A stretch of 64,000 bases of DNA from Acidovorax radicis (GCF_020510705.1 NZ_CP075184.1:3968001-4032000), one strand, 5' to 3'; positions 8,476-18,511 are shown, counted from the stretch's first letter. Program-made: numbers and translations. The notes: generated by a model from the letters alone, not told the origin.

Positions 8476-9303
8476 TCAGCCGCCAGCTGCGGCGCGGTTG
8501 TGGGTGGGCACTGGCGGCGGCAGCTCTTTGGCTTCGAGCTCCCGCACCTGTGTGACCAACTGGTTGTGCGCATCCAGAAATGCGGCGGCGATGACCTTGC
8601 CTTCGTTGGTGTTGCTCCACCCCGCGCCCGCGCCGCCGCCCAGTTTGCCAAACACCAGCCCGCCCACACCCAGGTCGGTTGTGCGCGCCGACCCGGTGGC
8701 GGCAGCCACCTGCTCGGTGGTTTCGTTGTCCGACAGCAGCAGCGCCGTTTGCGCCTCTTTGAACTTGACCTGCTCCACCAGGCCAGCCAGCCCCGCAATG
8801 TCGCGCAACACGGGAATCATCGCCACCACGCCCGCGAGGCCACGACCCGCGTCCTGCTCGCTGAAGGTGAGGCTGGGCGTGAGCGTGTACTGGGCCTCAT
8901 ACCCTTTGCCCTTGGCCACCGTCGATTTCTGGCGCAACACCCCTGCTTCTTTGAGTTCTTGCTCCTGGATCGTGCCGCGCAAGCCCGCATGGCGGTCCAC
9001 CACGCGGAAACACCCACTTTGCTGTGCCAGCAGCTTGATGAGCGGCACGGGCGACGCGGGCAACTGGTATGCGGAACTCATCACATAGCCGTTCGGGTTT
9101 TCTGCCAGTGCCAGCGTGGCCACGGGGGCGTCACAACGCACCAGCTCGCGCGCCGCGTTCTGCGCGCCCGCAGGGCCTGCCGAGCCCTTGACCACCGAGC
9201 CGCCCTCGCCCAGCTCGGTTTTCTTTTCCCCACACGCTGCAAGCGCCAGCAAGCCGGCCAGCGCGATGACGACACGGGGGTTCACAAGACGGTGGGGATT
9301 CAT
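8476..9303 (-). CDS. CsgG/HfaB-like outer-membrane lipoprotein
   Basis: The 275-residue product starts with a lipoprotein signal ending in a LAAC lipobox (LLALAACGEK). The region from about residue 75 (LAQQSGCFRVVDR) through the segment ending SLTFSEQ resembles CsgG/HfaB lipoproteins, which form outer-membrane assemblies. The C-terminal AAFLDAHNQLVTQVR helix also fits that family. No curli genes are nearby, so a curli role is not implied. The lipoprotein call is secure; the CsgG relationship is moderate. It sits downstream of the aspS terminator and upstream of nudB. Confidence 0.65.
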   Translation of the reverse strand: MNPHRLVNPRVVIALAGLLALAACGEKKTELGEGGSVVKGSAGPAGAQNAARELVRCDAPVATLALAENPNGYVMSSAYQLPASPVPLIKLLAQQSGCFRVVDRHAGLRGTIQEQELKEAGVLRQKSTVAKGKGYEAQYTLTPSLTFSEQDAGRGLAGVVAMIPVLRDIAGLAGLVEQVKFKEAQTALLLSDNETTEQVAAATGSARTTDLGVGGLVFGKLGGGAGAGWSNTNEGKVIAAAFLDAHNQLVTQVRELEAKELPPPVPTHNRAAAGG

Positions 9304-9340
9304 TGCTTTTTTTGAAAAATTAAAATAAACGGCGGGGGAT

Positions 9341-9366
9341 AAAAAAAGGGCGCCCGAAGGCGCCCT
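9341..9366 (-). terminator. Rho-independent terminator after aspS
   Basis: On the minus strand the sequence is AGGGCGCC-TTCG-GGCGCCCT followed at once by a run of seven T. It lies just past the aspS stop and before the lipoprotein gene. Confidence 0.9.
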
Positions 9367-9413
9367 GTGGATTCTGCCCGAAGGCCCGCAGGCGTTCAGC
9401 CCGCACAACCCGG

Positions 9414-11228
9414 TTATTCGGCCTTGACCGCGTCGGGATTGCGCAAGCGGATGTGCAGCTCGCGCAGCTGCTTTTCGTCCACCGGCGACGGCGCCTGGGT
9501 CAGCAGGCACTGGGCGCGCTGGGTCTTGGGGAACGCAATCACGTCGCGAATGGACTCCGCACGCGTCATCAGCGTGACGATGCGGTCCAGACCAAACGCC
9601 AGGCCGCCATGCGGGGGCGCTCCGTATTGCAGGGCGTCGAGCAGGAAGCCGAACTTCTGCTGCGCTTCTTCTGGCGTGATCTTGAGCGCATCAAACACTT
9701 TTTGCTGCACGTCAGCGCGGTGGATACGGACCGAGCCACCGCCCATCTCCCAACCGTTCAAGACCATGTCGTAGCCCTTGGAGATGCACTTCTCGGGCGC
9801 GGTGACCATGTAGTCCTCGTGGCCGTCCTTGGGCGCCGTGAAGGGGTGGTGCACAGCCACCCAGCGGTCGTTTTCTTCGTCGTGCTCGAACATGGGGAAG
9901 TCCACCACCCACAGTGGCGCCCAGCGGTCTTCGAACAGGCCGTTCTTCTTGCCGAATTCGCTGTGACCGATCTTGATGCGCAGCGCGCCAACGGCATCGT
10001 TGACAACCTTCTCCTTGTCGGCACCGAAGAACAGCAGATCGCCGTCCTGTGCACCGGTGCGCTTCAAGATCTCGGCAATCGCTGCGTCGTGGATGTTTTT
10101 CACGATGGGGCTTTGCAGGCCATCACGGCCCTTGGCCAATTCGTTGACCTTGATGTAGGCCAGGCCCTTAGCGCCGTAAATCTTGACGAACTCGGTGTAG
10201 CCGTCGATCTCGCCGCGCGAGAGGCCGCCGGTTTCACGCGCGCCACCAGGCACACGCAGCGCCACCACGCGGCCCTTCTTCATGTTGGCGGCGCCCGAGA
10301 ACACCTTGAAATCCACGTCCTTCATCACGTCGGTGAGTTCGGTGAATTCAAGCTTGACGCGCAGGTCCGGCTTGTCCGATCCGAAGCGGTGGGCCGCGTC
10401 CTGGTAGGTCATGACCGGGAACTCGCCCAGGTCCACACCCAGCGTGTTCTGGAACACGGTCTTGATCATCTCTTGCGTCAGGTCGCGGATCTCCTGCTCT
10501 TCCATGAACGATGTTTCGATATCGATCTGGGTGAACTCGGGTTGGCGATCAGCGCGCAGGTCTTCGTCGCGGAAGCACTTCGTGATCTGGTAGTAGCGGT
10601 CAAAGCCCGCCACCATCAAGAGCTGCTTGAACAACTGGGGCGATTGGGGCAGTGCGAAAAAATGACCATCGTGCACACGGCTGGGCACCAGATAGTCGCG
10701 CGCGCCTTCTGGCGTGCTCTTGGTGAGCATGGGGGTTTCGATGTCCACGAACCCATGTGTGTCGAGGAATTTGCGCACTTCCATGCTGACGCGGTAGCGC
10801 AGCATGAGGTTGTTTTGCATGTAGGGGCGGCGCAGGTCCAGCACGCGGTGCGTAAGGCGCGTGGTTTCCGACAGGTTTTCTTCGTCGAGCTGGAACGGAG
10901 GCGTCACCGAGGGGTTGAGCACCTTCAGTTCGTGGCACAGCACCTCGATCTTGCCGCTTTTGAGGTTGTCGTTGGTGGTGCCAGAGGGGCGCTCGCGCAC
11001 CAGGCCCTTGACCTGTACGCAGAACTCGTTGCGCACGTCTTCGGCGGTGGCGAACATATCGGCACGGTCAGGGTCACACACCACCTGCACCGAGCCTTCG
11101 CGGTCGCGCAGGTCAATAAAGATCACACCACCATGGTCGCGGCGGCGGTTCACCCAGCCAGAAAGGGTGACGGTTTGGCCCAGCAGGGCTTCGGTCACAA
11201 GACCGCAATAGTGGGAACGCATGGCCAT
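9414..11228 (-). CDS. aspS: Aspartyl-tRNA synthetase
   Basis: The class II synthetase charges tRNA-Asp. At 604 residues it has the bacterial layout: N-terminal OB-fold ([11 protein letters not shown]), catalytic core with motif 2 ([14 protein letters not shown]), a GAD insertion in the middle, and motif 3 ([10 protein letters not shown]). The N-terminal HGG, where E. coli has LGS, resembles non-discriminating enzymes that also charge tRNA-Asn for later amidation. That reading depends on a family rule and on GatCAB being present elsewhere. The first ATG is used; M3 is an alternative. A clear terminator follows. Confidence 0.97.
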   Translation of the reverse strand: MAMRSHYCGLVTEALLGQTVTLSGWVNRRRDHGGVIFIDLRDREGSVQVVCDPDRADMFATAEDVRNEFCVQVKGLVRERPSGTTNDNLKSGKIEVLCHELKVLNPSVTPPFQLDEENLSETTRLTHRVLDLRRPYMQNNLMLRYRVSMEVRKFLDTHGFVDIETPMLTKSTPEGARDYLVPSRVHDGHFFALPQSPQLFKQLLMVAGFDRYYQITKCFRDEDLRADRQPEFTQIDIETSFMEEQEIRDLTQEMIKTVFQNTLGVDLGEFPVMTYQDAAHRFGSDKPDLRVKLEFTELTDVMKDVDFKVFSGAANMKKGRVVALRVPGGARETGGLSRGEIDGYTEFVKIYGAKGLAYIKVNELAKGRDGLQSPIVKNIHDAAIAEILKRTGAQDGDLLFFGADKEKVVNDAVGALRIKIGHSEFGKKNGLFEDRWAPLWVVDFPMFEHDEENDRWVAVHHPFTAPKDGHEDYMVTAPEKCISKGYDMVLNGWEMGGGSVRIHRADVQQKVFDALKITPEEAQQKFGFLLDALQYGAPPHGGLAFGLDRIVTLMTRAESIRDVIAFPKTQRAQCLLTQAPSPVDEKQLRELHIRLRNPDAVKAE

Positions 11229-11272
11229 GGCAGAAACTTCCAGCGCCGCAGTGGCGCGTTAAAAGGGTTCAA

Positions 11273-11893
11273 TTACTTGGGAGAAATGAGCGTGGGGTCC
11301 GCCGGAGCGACCACACCCATCGAAACAATGTATTTGAGCGCGGAGTCCACGCTCATCTCAAGCTCTACGCAATCGCTCTTGCGCAGCATCACGAAGTACC
11401 CGCCCGTGGGGTTGGGGGTGGTGGGCACATACACGCTGACGAACTCGTCGCGCAGATACGCGGCGACCTCACCGTTGGGAGCACCGGTGACAAAAGCCAC
11501 GGTCCACACCCCCTCGCGCGGCCACTGCACCAGCACGGCCTTGCGAAAGGCATTGCCGCTTTCGGAGAACAGCGTGTCCGATACCTGTTTGACGCTGGAA
11601 TAGATGGAGCGCACCACCGGGATCCGGCTGACCAGTGCATCGCCCCACTGCACCAGCTTGCGGCCCGCAAAATTGCTGGCAATGCCACCCACCACCAGCA
11701 AAATCAACAGCGTTAAAAGCACGCCAAACCCCGGGATGTGAAAGCCCAGCAGTTTGTCGGGCTGCCATGCGCCAGGCAGGATCTGCAGCGTCTGGTCGAG
11801 CGTGCCCACAATCCAGTTGAGCACCCACGCCGTGATGACGCCCGGCACGATCACCAAAAGACCCGTCAACAGCCATTTGCGCACGGAAGCCAT
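11273..11893 (-). CDS. DUF502 family membrane protein
   Basis: The 206-residue protein has two N-terminal membrane segments (residues about 5-27 and 50-75), then a soluble part with IPVVRSIYSSVKQVSD and VYVPTTPNPTGGY, the hallmark blocks of DUF502. Function is unknown. The ATG at 11893 (MASVRKWLLTG) was chosen; the frame is also open from a TTG at 11905 that overlaps the upstream stop. It lies between the FmdB-like gene and aspS on one strand. Confidence 0.82.
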   Translation of the reverse strand: MASVRKWLLTGLLVIVPGVITAWVLNWIVGTLDQTLQILPGAWQPDKLLGFHIPGFGVLLTLLILLVVGGIASNFAGRKLVQWGDALVSRIPVVRSIYSSVKQVSDTLFSESGNAFRKAVLVQWPREGVWTVAFVTGAPNGEVAAYLRDEFVSVYVPTTPNPTGGYFVMLRKSDCVELEMSVDSALKYIVSMGVVAPADPTLISPK

Positions 11894-11901
11894 GGGGTGG
11901 T

Positions 11902-12255
11902 TCAACTTGAGGATGTAGATGAGGAAGAAGAAGTGTTGCCTGCGCTGGATGTACCTGCGCTGGCAGCTTCTTTTTTAGGAGCATCGCCCGAACTGGCAGG
12001 CGCTGCGGCTTCGCTCTTGGACGCCGGCTTGGAGTCGCCGGAAGGGCTCGCTGCCCCCCCGGTATTGCTGCTGCCACCCCGAAAATCGGTCACGTACCAG
12101 CCAGACCCCTTGAGCTGAAAGCCGGCAGCGGTGATCTGCTTGGTGAATGCCTCGGCCCCACAGGCGGGGCAGACCGTGAGCGGTGCGTCGGAGATTTTTT
12201 GCAGCACATCCTTGGCATGGCCGCAGGAGCCGCATTTGTAGGCGTAAATAGGCAT
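11902..12255 (-). CDS. FmdB-type zinc-ribbon regulatory protein
   Basis: The first 60 residues form the FmdB zinc ribbon (MPIYAYKCGSCGH...CPACG), with four Cys positioned to bind zinc, ending GSGWYVTDF. The remainder of the 117 residues is a low-complexity tail of Ser, Ala, Gly and Lys, ending in a run of Ser and Thr. The family was named for a suspected role in amidase/formamidase regulation, but its real function is unclear. It is the first gene of a row with DUF502 and aspS. A TATAAT -10 box lies about 35 bases upstream. Confidence 0.85.
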   Translation of the reverse strand: MPIYAYKCGSCGHAKDVLQKISDAPLTVCPACGAEAFTKQITAAGFQLKGSGWYVTDFRGGSSNTGGAASPSGDSKPASKSEAAAPASSGDAPKKEAASAGTSSAGNTSSSSSTSSS

Positions 12256-12288
12256 GTCAGAGTGTTGAGCAAACGTGCAAAACCTTTA

Positions 12289-12294
12289 ATTATA
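12289..12294 (-). promoter_or_regulatory. Putative -10 box for the FmdB-DUF502-aspS row
   Basis: The plus-strand ATTATA is a perfect TATAAT on the minus strand, about 35 bases before the FmdB ATG. No good -35 was seen at the normal spacing. Confidence 0.4.
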
Positions 12295-12344
12295 GGCGGC
12301 TGCGCCATCCCCGCCGCTGGCGCTACCCGGGCAGGCCACGGCCC

Positions 12345-13796
12345 TCAACCGGCGCTGCCCTCGTAGTGGGTCACGTGCCCCTTGTGGTCGTCAATCCACT
12401 GTGGCGCCAGCGAACCGGCAACCATGCCAACCAGCGCCGCCAGCACGCCAGCCAGTTGCTGAGGAAATGCCTCTGCCAACATCGGGCTGGCCACAAACAG
12501 CAACCACACACCGAGCCCCATGCTCACAGCCATCAAAGCCCCCTGGGTGGTAGCGCGTTTCCAGTACAAACCGAACACCAGCGGCACAAAGGCCCCCACC
12601 AACGGCACCTGGTAAGCACCTGAAACCAATTCATAAATCGAGGTGCCTTGCATGGTGATGGCATACGTGAGCACGCAGCCGGTAAAAGCCAGCACAGAGA
12701 TCCGCATTGCTCTCAAGGTCTGCTGGTCGGTCATTCCAGGGCGCAGGTTGTGCAGGATGTTCTCTACAAAAGTGGTGGAAGGCGCCAGCAGCGTGGCCGA
12801 CGCGGTGGACATAATGGCCGACAGCAGCGCGCCGAAAAATGCCACCTGCAGCATGAGCGGCATGCGCTCCATCACCAGGGTGGGCAGAACCTTTTGCGGG
12901 TCGTCCTTGAGCAAGGCCTGCGCCGTTTCGGGCATGACCATCACCGCTGCAGTGACCACGAACATCGGGATGAACGCGAACAACAGGTATAGCATCCCGC
13001 CAATCACAGGGCCTTTGCGTGCAGTCTCGGCGCTGTTGGAGGACATCACACGCTGAAACACGTCCTGCTGCGGGATCGAACCCAACATCATCGTGATGGC
13101 GGCAGCGAAAAAGAAGGTCCAATCTTTGACGCCCCCTTCTGGAAAAAAGTGGAACTTGCCTTCACGCGCTGCAAACGCCATCACCTTGCCAGCCCCGCCC
13201 GCCAGATCGGCGGCGTACCAGGCAATGGCGATCAGCCCCAGGCCAATCACGATCATCTGGAAAAAATCGGTCATGGCCACCGACCACATACCACCATACA
13301 AGGTGTAGACCAACACAATCAGGGTGCCGATGATCATGCCCATCGTGACCGACACCGCGCCCTGCGTGAGCAAGTTGAACACCAGGCCCAGCGCCGTGAT
13401 CTGTGCGGCCACCCAGCCGAGGTAGCTGAACATGATGATGGCCGAACACGACACCTCAATCACGCGTCCATAGCGCTGGCGGTAATAGTCGCCCAGCGTG
13501 ATGAGGTTCTTCTGGTATAGCTTGTAGGCAAAAAAGAGGCCCACGAGCACCAGACACATGGAGGCCCCAAACGGGTCTTCCACCACAGCGCCCAGCCCTC
13601 CATCCACAAACCGGGCGGACACGCCCAACACCGTTTCAGAGCCAAACCAGGTGGCAAACGTGGTGGCGATCACCACCGCCAGCGGCAGACTGCGCCCGGC
13701 CACCGCATAGTCGGCGGTGTTGTGCACACGGGTCGCGGCATAAAGGCCGACACCGATGGAAACCATCAGATACAGAACGATGAATGACAACAACAT
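12345..13796 (-). CDS. Sodium:solute symporter family (SSS) transporter
   Basis: The 483-residue membrane protein has about 13 predicted membrane segments. SSS landmarks include the AGRSLPLAVVIATTFATWFGSE region near the N-terminus, TLYGGMWSVAMTDF in the middle, and GSIPQQDVFQRVMSS, typical of the proline/pantothenate branch. It couples uptake of a small solute to sodium; the substrate cannot be told from sequence. The ATG at 13796 has GGAG eight bases upstream and was preferred to an earlier in-frame codon. Confidence 0.87.
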   Translation of the reverse strand: MLLSFIVLYLMVSIGVGLYAATRVHNTADYAVAGRSLPLAVVIATTFATWFGSETVLGVSARFVDGGLGAVVEDPFGASMCLVLVGLFFAYKLYQKNLITLGDYYRQRYGRVIEVSCSAIIMFSYLGWVAAQITALGLVFNLLTQGAVSVTMGMIIGTLIVLVYTLYGGMWSVAMTDFFQMIVIGLGLIAIAWYAADLAGGAGKVMAFAAREGKFHFFPEGGVKDWTFFFAAAITMMLGSIPQQDVFQRVMSSNSAETARKGPVIGGMLYLLFAFIPMFVVTAAVMVMPETAQALLKDDPQKVLPTLVMERMPLMLQVAFFGALLSAIMSTASATLLAPSTTFVENILHNLRPGMTDQQTLRAMRISVLAFTGCVLTYAITMQGTSIYELVSGAYQVPLVGAFVPLVFGLYWKRATTQGALMAVSMGLGVWLLFVASPMLAEAFPQQLAGVLAALVGMVAGSLAPQWIDDHKGHVTHYEGSAG

Positions 13797-14014
13797 GGCG
13801 CTGCTCCGAAGCTGCAGAACGGGGTGCAAAGAAAATCGGGGCGCGCAACGCCTTTTTCAGGCACTGGCGACGGCCGCCAAGGACACAAAGCGCCCCTTGG
13901 CCGCACCCCATGAGTTAAAAAATGTTGCCGCGCATTATGAAGGCAACCTTCACGCCGTTGACCCTGCAGCAAACGGCGCCGTCTATCCGTCCGGTGGCTC
14001 TGGCCCGCAGGCGC

Positions 14015-15580
14015 TCAGAAAATGCGGATCCGCACGAAAAGCTGCATGACCAGAAGGCCCAGCACAAACCCCACACCGCCATAAATGATGGACTGCAGCA
14101 GGCGGTTGGTGCGTTTTTGCGCCTCCAGCAAATCGCGCAGGACGTTTTGTTGATCCGCAGGACGGCGGCGCAATGCGTCATAGATCAGCCGTGGCAGCTC
14201 GGGGAGCATCTTGGCGTAATGCGGCGCCTCGGCGCGCAGCTCGCGCCACACCCGCTGCGGCCCCATTTGCTCCAGCATCCATTTTTCAAGGAACGGCTTG
14301 GCGGTGCTCCACAGGTCGAGCTCCGGGTCAAGCTGGCGGCCCAGACCTTCGATGTTGAGCAGGGTTTTTTGCAGCAGTACCAGCTGGGGCTGGATCTCCA
14401 CCTGAAAGCGCCGGGACGTCTGGAACAGGCGCATGAGCACCATGCCCAGCGAGATTTCCTTGAGCGGCCGGTCGAAATAAGGCTCGCACACCGCGCGAAT
14501 GGCCGACTCCAGATCGTTGGCGCGCGTCTCGGGGGGGACCCAGCCACTTTCGATGTGCAGCTCGGCCACGCGCTTGTAATCGCGGCGAAAAAACGCCACG
14601 AAGTTTTGCGCCAGGTATTCCTTGTCGGACTCGGTAAGCGTGCCCACGATGCCGAAATCGAGCGAGATGTAGCGCCCGAACGTTGCGGGCTCCAGGCTCA
14701 CCTGGATGTTGCCCGGGTGCATGTCGGCATGAAAAAACCCGTCGCGAAACACCTGGGTGAAGAAAATCGTCACCCCGTCGCGCGCCAGCTTCGGGATGTC
14801 CACCCCTGCGTTGCGCAGGCGCTCGACCTGGCTGATAGGCACGCCGTTCATGCGCTGCATCACCATGACCTCGTGGTGGCAGAAGTCCCAGAAGATCTCG
14901 GGGATCAGCACCAGATCAAGACCCTGCATGTTGCGGCGCAGCTGCGCGGCGTTGGCGGCCTCGCGCACCAGGTCCAGCTCGTCGTGCAGGTAGTTGTCGA
15001 ACTCGGCCACCACCTCGCGTGGCTTGAGGCGCTTGCCGTCGGCCGAAAGGCTTTCGACCCATCCGGCCATCAGGCGCATGAGGCTCAGGTCTTTCTCGAT
15101 CACCGGCAGCATGCCGGGGCGCAATACCTTGACCGCGACTTCCCGCGCGATGCCCTGGCGGTCTAGCAAGGTGGCGAAATGCACTTGCGCAATCGATGCG
15201 CTGGCCACAGGGACGCGGTCAAACGACGTGAACACCTCGTCCACCGGCCGGCGAAATGCACGCTCGATGGTGGCAATGGCGATGTTGGGGTCAAACGGGG
15301 GAACCCTGTCCTGCAGATGGGCCAGCTCGTCGGCAATGTCCGGGGGCAGCAGGTCGCGCCGGGTGGACAGCACCTGGCCAAACTTCACGAAGATGGGGCC
15401 CAGGCGCTCCAGCGCTTCACGCAGGCGCTGTCCGCGCGGAGCATCCAGATTGCGCCCCACCGACACGATGCGCGAAATGATCCGCAGCCAAGGCTTCTGA
15501 AAGCTGTCGAGTACCAGGCCATCCAGGCCAAACCGAAACACCACCCACAGGATGGCGGCCCCCCGGACAATGCGCTTCAT
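14015..15580 (-). CDS. ubiB: Ubiquinone biosynthesis atypical kinase/ATPase UbiB
   Basis: The 521-residue protein has the ABC1/ADCK signature: [14 protein letters not shown] (the KxGQ helix), VAVKVLRPG with the nucleotide-binding Lys, HADMHPGN and LDFGIVG. One or two C-terminal membrane helices follow, as in UbiB. It is an ATPase needed for aerobic ubiquinone synthesis and associates with the inner membrane. Its ATG overlaps the ubiJ stop by four bases, so the two are translationally coupled. Confidence 0.95.
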   Translation of the reverse strand: MKRIVRGAAILWVVFRFGLDGLVLDSFQKPWLRIISRIVSVGRNLDAPRGQRLREALERLGPIFVKFGQVLSTRRDLLPPDIADELAHLQDRVPPFDPNIAIATIERAFRRPVDEVFTSFDRVPVASASIAQVHFATLLDRQGIAREVAVKVLRPGMLPVIEKDLSLMRLMAGWVESLSADGKRLKPREVVAEFDNYLHDELDLVREAANAAQLRRNMQGLDLVLIPEIFWDFCHHEVMVMQRMNGVPISQVERLRNAGVDIPKLARDGVTIFFTQVFRDGFFHADMHPGNIQVSLEPATFGRYISLDFGIVGTLTESDKEYLAQNFVAFFRRDYKRVAELHIESGWVPPETRANDLESAIRAVCEPYFDRPLKEISLGMVLMRLFQTSRRFQVEIQPQLVLLQKTLLNIEGLGRQLDPELDLWSTAKPFLEKWMLEQMGPQRVWRELRAEAPHYAKMLPELPRLIYDALRRRPADQQNVLRDLLEAQKRTNRLLQSIIYGGVGFVLGLLVMQLFVRIRIF

Positions 15581-16260
15581 GCGTCGGCCCGGTCGGCGCC
15601 GCCAGTCGGTGACAACGGCGCCGAAGCGGCAGATATGTCGACGCGGGGTGCGGCAGCAGGGGCCGCAAAGGGCGCGGGCGTGGCAGGCACAAATGGAGCA
15701 GGGGATGGGGCCGGCGCAGGCGCCACATCGTTTGCCGCCATGCGAGACCCTACAAACTGGCGCAGGGCCTGCGCAGCGCGGCCCGCCAGCTGCGCCACCG
15801 TGTGTGCCGGGGCATCACCAATCACACGCGCAAGATCGTCCTCCACATCCCAGCGCACGTGATCCACCAGCCAGTTGATTTCTGCGGCCAGTTGCACATC
15901 GCCTTCAATGCGGATGGCGGGTTTATCGCCACGCAGCACGTCCTGAGCGAGGGTGAAGGGAGAGGTCTGCGTCACTTCCAGCCGCAGGTCGGGTGTTGCG
16001 GTGTCAGGCGACACATTGAACAGGCCTGCGGGCGTAACAACCAACGCCAGCGAATACGCTCGCCACTGCACACGCGCAACGCGGCCCTTTTGCCGCACCA
16101 GGCGGTCCATGGCCTCTTTCTCCTGCATCAGGACATGGTTGAGAAACAGCACCATACGCTGCTGCACTTCATGCACCAGCCATTGTGGAGGTTGAGGGCC
16201 AGCGGCCACGCGCTCAAAGATGCCGTCCAGGAAAGAGAAAGGGGACTGTGGTGTTGCCAT
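15577..16260 (-). CDS. ubiJ: UbiJ/SCP2-domain ubiquinone accessory protein
   Basis: The 227-residue product has an N-terminal SCP2-like lipid-binding domain ([14 protein letters not shown], then a [18 protein letters not shown] core) and a helical part. A Pro/Ala-rich linker lies close to the C-terminus. UbiJ binds lipid and helps hold together the ubiquinone synthesis complex. The position directly before ubiB, with a four-base overlap, and the nearby ubiE support the name. The upstream gap holds the 292-bp inverted-repeat element, which may separate it from the Tim44-like gene. Confidence 0.88.
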   Translation of the reverse strand: MATPQSPFSFLDGIFERVAAGPQPPQWLVHEVQQRMVLFLNHVLMQEKEAMDRLVRQKGRVARVQWRAYSLALVVTPAGLFNVSPDTATPDLRLEVTQTSPFTLAQDVLRGDKPAIRIEGDVQLAAEINWLVDHVRWDVEDDLARVIGDAPAHTVAQLAGRAAQALRQFVGSRMAANDVAPAPAPSPAPFVPATPAPFAAPAAAPRVDISAASAPLSPTGGADRADA

Positions 16261-16316
16261 AGTCCCCGATTATTCCCTGAACTCGAATGCCCCTGACGCA
16301 GGGGGCCCAGTCTTTA

Positions 16317-16608
16317 GAACGTGGTCACGATCTCCCAGAGGCCGCGCAGCGGTCTTTGCGGGATGGGATGCAAGGCGCGGAGCGCAGTGGATAGCCAGCT
16401 ATCCACCCAGCTATCCACAAGCGCCGCAACGCAGCAGACCGCCCGCAAAGACCACTGCCCGAAGGGTTGGAGCGAAATCGGGCCGATGAATTTGGAGATT
16501 TTGACGCCCCGGCTGCTTGCATGGGCATGAGCCCATGCGGCGCACCCGAAGCATCCACTCATCCCGATTGCGCTCCAACGCGGCTCCTGCGAGATCGTGA
16601 ACACGTTC
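16317..16608. mobile_element. MITE-like or structured inverted-repeat element, 292 bp
   Basis: The ends are inverted repeats of about 18 bases (GAACGTGGTCACGATCTC and, inverted, GAACGTGTTCACGATCTC). TTA lies on both sides (16314-16316 and 16609-16611) as a possible target duplication. Inside are two nested stems: GGTCTTTGCGGG (16351-16362) with its inverse (16442-16453), enclosing a GTGGATAG/CTATCCAC palindrome; and TTGGAGCGAAATCGGG (16467-16482) with an inverse at 16563-16578, one mismatch, enclosing GCATGGGC-ATGA-GCCCATGC. No convincing coding frame is present. The right TTA is also the stop codon of the Tim44-like gene. This accounts for the only gene-free stretch over 300 bases. Confidence 0.7.
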
Positions 16609-17646
16609 TTACTGCAGAGCCTGCACGCCTGCCACCAGCCAGCCCGAAGGACCGGTCTTGGGTTTGGTCATGTTCCAGACCTCGCGGAAGGGGCTTGGGC
16701 CCGCCGAAGGCTCCTCGCGGATCATGCCGGAGAACTCGACGCTGGCCATGTAGCCGTCGCCCAGGTCCTCGATACCCAACAGCTGTGCCTCGATCATGAC
16801 CACATCAGTGTGGTTGGGCTGCGCACCCCGATGGGCTTCGCGCTCGGTCAGCTGGGTGCGGATCTCGTCCAGCATGCTGTCGGTCATCATGGAGCGCAAA
16901 GTGCCGATGTCAGAGCGGTCCCAGGCTGCCTGCAATGTGACGAAATTACGCTTGGCGGCAGTCAGGAAACCTTCCGCGTCAAAACCATCGGGCACGCCCC
17001 AGTTCTGCGAGCCCGACAACCCCGATCCAATCACCAGTCCGGCGCCTGCACCACCTTGTGCGGCACGTGTGGCATCAAACGCCATGCTGCTGCGCTCCCA
17101 GGGGCGCGCCGAAGCATCGTTGCCCACATTGTTGGGGCTGTACTGCGGGGGAACCTGCGCCGCTGCGGGCGTGGTGGCACCGGCTGCGGCCCCTTGAAAG
17201 GCGAAGGGGGATCCGCCCGCGCCTGCCCCGGCACCGCTGGCGGCACCATTGCGCGCGCGCATCACCATCCGGAAGATGGCAAACGCGGCCACCGCCAGCA
17301 AGATCATCATCAGCATGTTGCCAAACCCGGCGCCCAGGCCGAGCGAACTCGCCAGCCATGCCAAGCCCAGACCGGCAGCCAGGCCGCCCAGCATGGCGCC
17401 CCAAGGCTTCTTGGGTGCCGCAGCTGCAGCGCCCGCAGGGTTGGCGGTCGCTGGTTTGGCTGCGGCAGAGTTGGTGACATTTTGAGCGGGGGCGCCGGGT
17501 GCTGCGGACGGCGTTGCCGACTCGCGCTGGGTCACGTTGCTCGACTGTCGGCCCACCGATTTGCCGCCACCCATTCGCCGGGCTTCGGCATCGAAATGCA
17601 CGACCGCAAGCATTGCCACCAACACCACCGACCACAGTTTCATCAT
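16609..17646 (-). CDS. Tim44-like domain protein
   Basis: The 345-residue product has an N-terminal signal-like hydrophobic segment, an Ala/Pro-rich linker, two membrane segments (about residues 82-125), another Ala/Gly-rich linker, and a C-terminal Tim44-like domain from about 215 (FLTAAKRNFVTLQAAWD). Bacterial members are related to the mitochondrial import motor subunit, but their role is not settled. The first ATG is favoured by GGAG eleven bases upstream. It follows ubiE on the same strand. The stop codon lies in the possible target duplication of the 292-bp element. Confidence 0.82.
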   Translation of the reverse strand: MMKLWSVVLVAMLAVVHFDAEARRMGGGKSVGRQSSNVTQRESATPSAAPGAPAQNVTNSAAAKPATANPAGAAAAAPKKPWGAMLGGLAAGLGLAWLASSLGLGAGFGNMLMMILLAVAAFAIFRMVMRARNGAASGAGAGAGGSPFAFQGAAAGATTPAAAQVPPQYSPNNVGNDASARPWERSSMAFDATRAAQGGAGAGLVIGSGLSGSQNWGVPDGFDAEGFLTAAKRNFVTLQAAWDRSDIGTLRSMMTDSMLDEIRTQLTEREAHRGAQPNHTDVVMIEAQLLGIEDLGDGYMASVEFSGMIREEPSAGPSPFREVWNMTKPKTGPSGWLVAGVQALQ

Positions 17647-17682
17647 GACTTTTTCGTCTCCGTTAATGACCGAGCGATACGC

Positions 17683-18414
17683 TCAGCACTTGATTCCAAC
17701 ATGCAAAGCCGCTATGCCGCCAGTCATGTTGTGATAGTCCACATGGCCAAAGCCACTTTGCTGCATGAGGGTTTTGAGCTCTTCCTGGCTCGGGTGCATC
17801 CGAATGGACTCGGCCAGATAGCGATAGCTGGCGTCATCGCCCGCCACCAGCTTGCCCAGCCGGGGCAGCACCTTGAAGGAATACCAGTCGTAGACCTTCT
17901 CCAGCGGTTTGGCGATCTTTGAGAATTCCAGCACCAAGAGCTTGCCACCGGGCTTGAGCACGCGGCACATCTCCGCAAGGGCCTTGTCTTTGTGGGTCAT
18001 GTTGCGCAGGCCAAAGGCCACGCTCACCACATCGAAATGGGCATCGGGGAACGGCAGCTTTTCGGCGTCGCACACCAGCGTGGGCAACACCACACCTTCG
18101 TTGATGAGCCGGTCACGGCCCACACGCAGCATGGCTTCATTGATGTCGGTGTGCACCACGCGGCCCGATGCGCCCACCTTCTTGGAGAACGCCAGCGCCA
18201 GGTCACCCGTGCCGCCTGCGATGTCGAGCACCTGGCTGCCTTCGCTCAGGTTGGCCACCATCACCGTATAGGCCTTCCAGGCACGGTGCAGGCCTGCCGA
18301 CATGAGGTCGTTCATCACGTCGTATTTGGATGCCACCGAGTCGAAAACGCCGCGAACGCGCCGCGCCTTTTCTTGCTCGTCCACCGACTGAAAACCAAAA
18401 TGCGTAGTGCTCAT
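17683..18414 (-). CDS. ubiE: Ubiquinone/menaquinone C-methyltransferase UbiE
   Basis: The SAM-dependent methyltransferase carries out the C-methylation step in ubiquinone synthesis. The 243-residue protein has the UbiE signatures: [17 protein letters not shown], the SAM site [12 protein letters not shown], and [15 protein letters not shown]. It lies upstream of the Tim44-like, ubiJ and ubiB genes on one strand. Confidence 0.96.
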   Translation of the reverse strand: MSTTHFGFQSVDEQEKARRVRGVFDSVASKYDVMNDLMSAGLHRAWKAYTVMVANLSEGSQVLDIAGGTGDLALAFSKKVGASGRVVHTDINEAMLRVGRDRLINEGVVLPTLVCDAEKLPFPDAHFDVVSVAFGLRNMTHKDKALAEMCRVLKPGGKLLVLEFSKIAKPLEKVYDWYSFKVLPRLGKLVAGDDASYRYLAESIRMHPSQEELKTLMQQSGFGHVDYHNMTGGIAALHVGIKC

Positions 18415-18511
18415 AGAAACATGCTAGGCGCGCGAGCGCCAGAGGTACAGCGACAACCCCGCACCGGATTGGGGCATGTGTCGCAATTTGAACGAAGCTA
18501 TCAGAACAAAA

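Noticed and set aside
9453..11603. Long open frame of 716 codons on the + strand
   Set aside because: It lies antisense to aspS and DUF502, is rich in His, Val and Gln as expected from mirrored G+C-rich codons, and matches no family.
16325..16604. Short open frames inside the 292-bp element
   Set aside because: They occur on both strands in overlapping frames, carry no domain, and coincide with inverted repeats.
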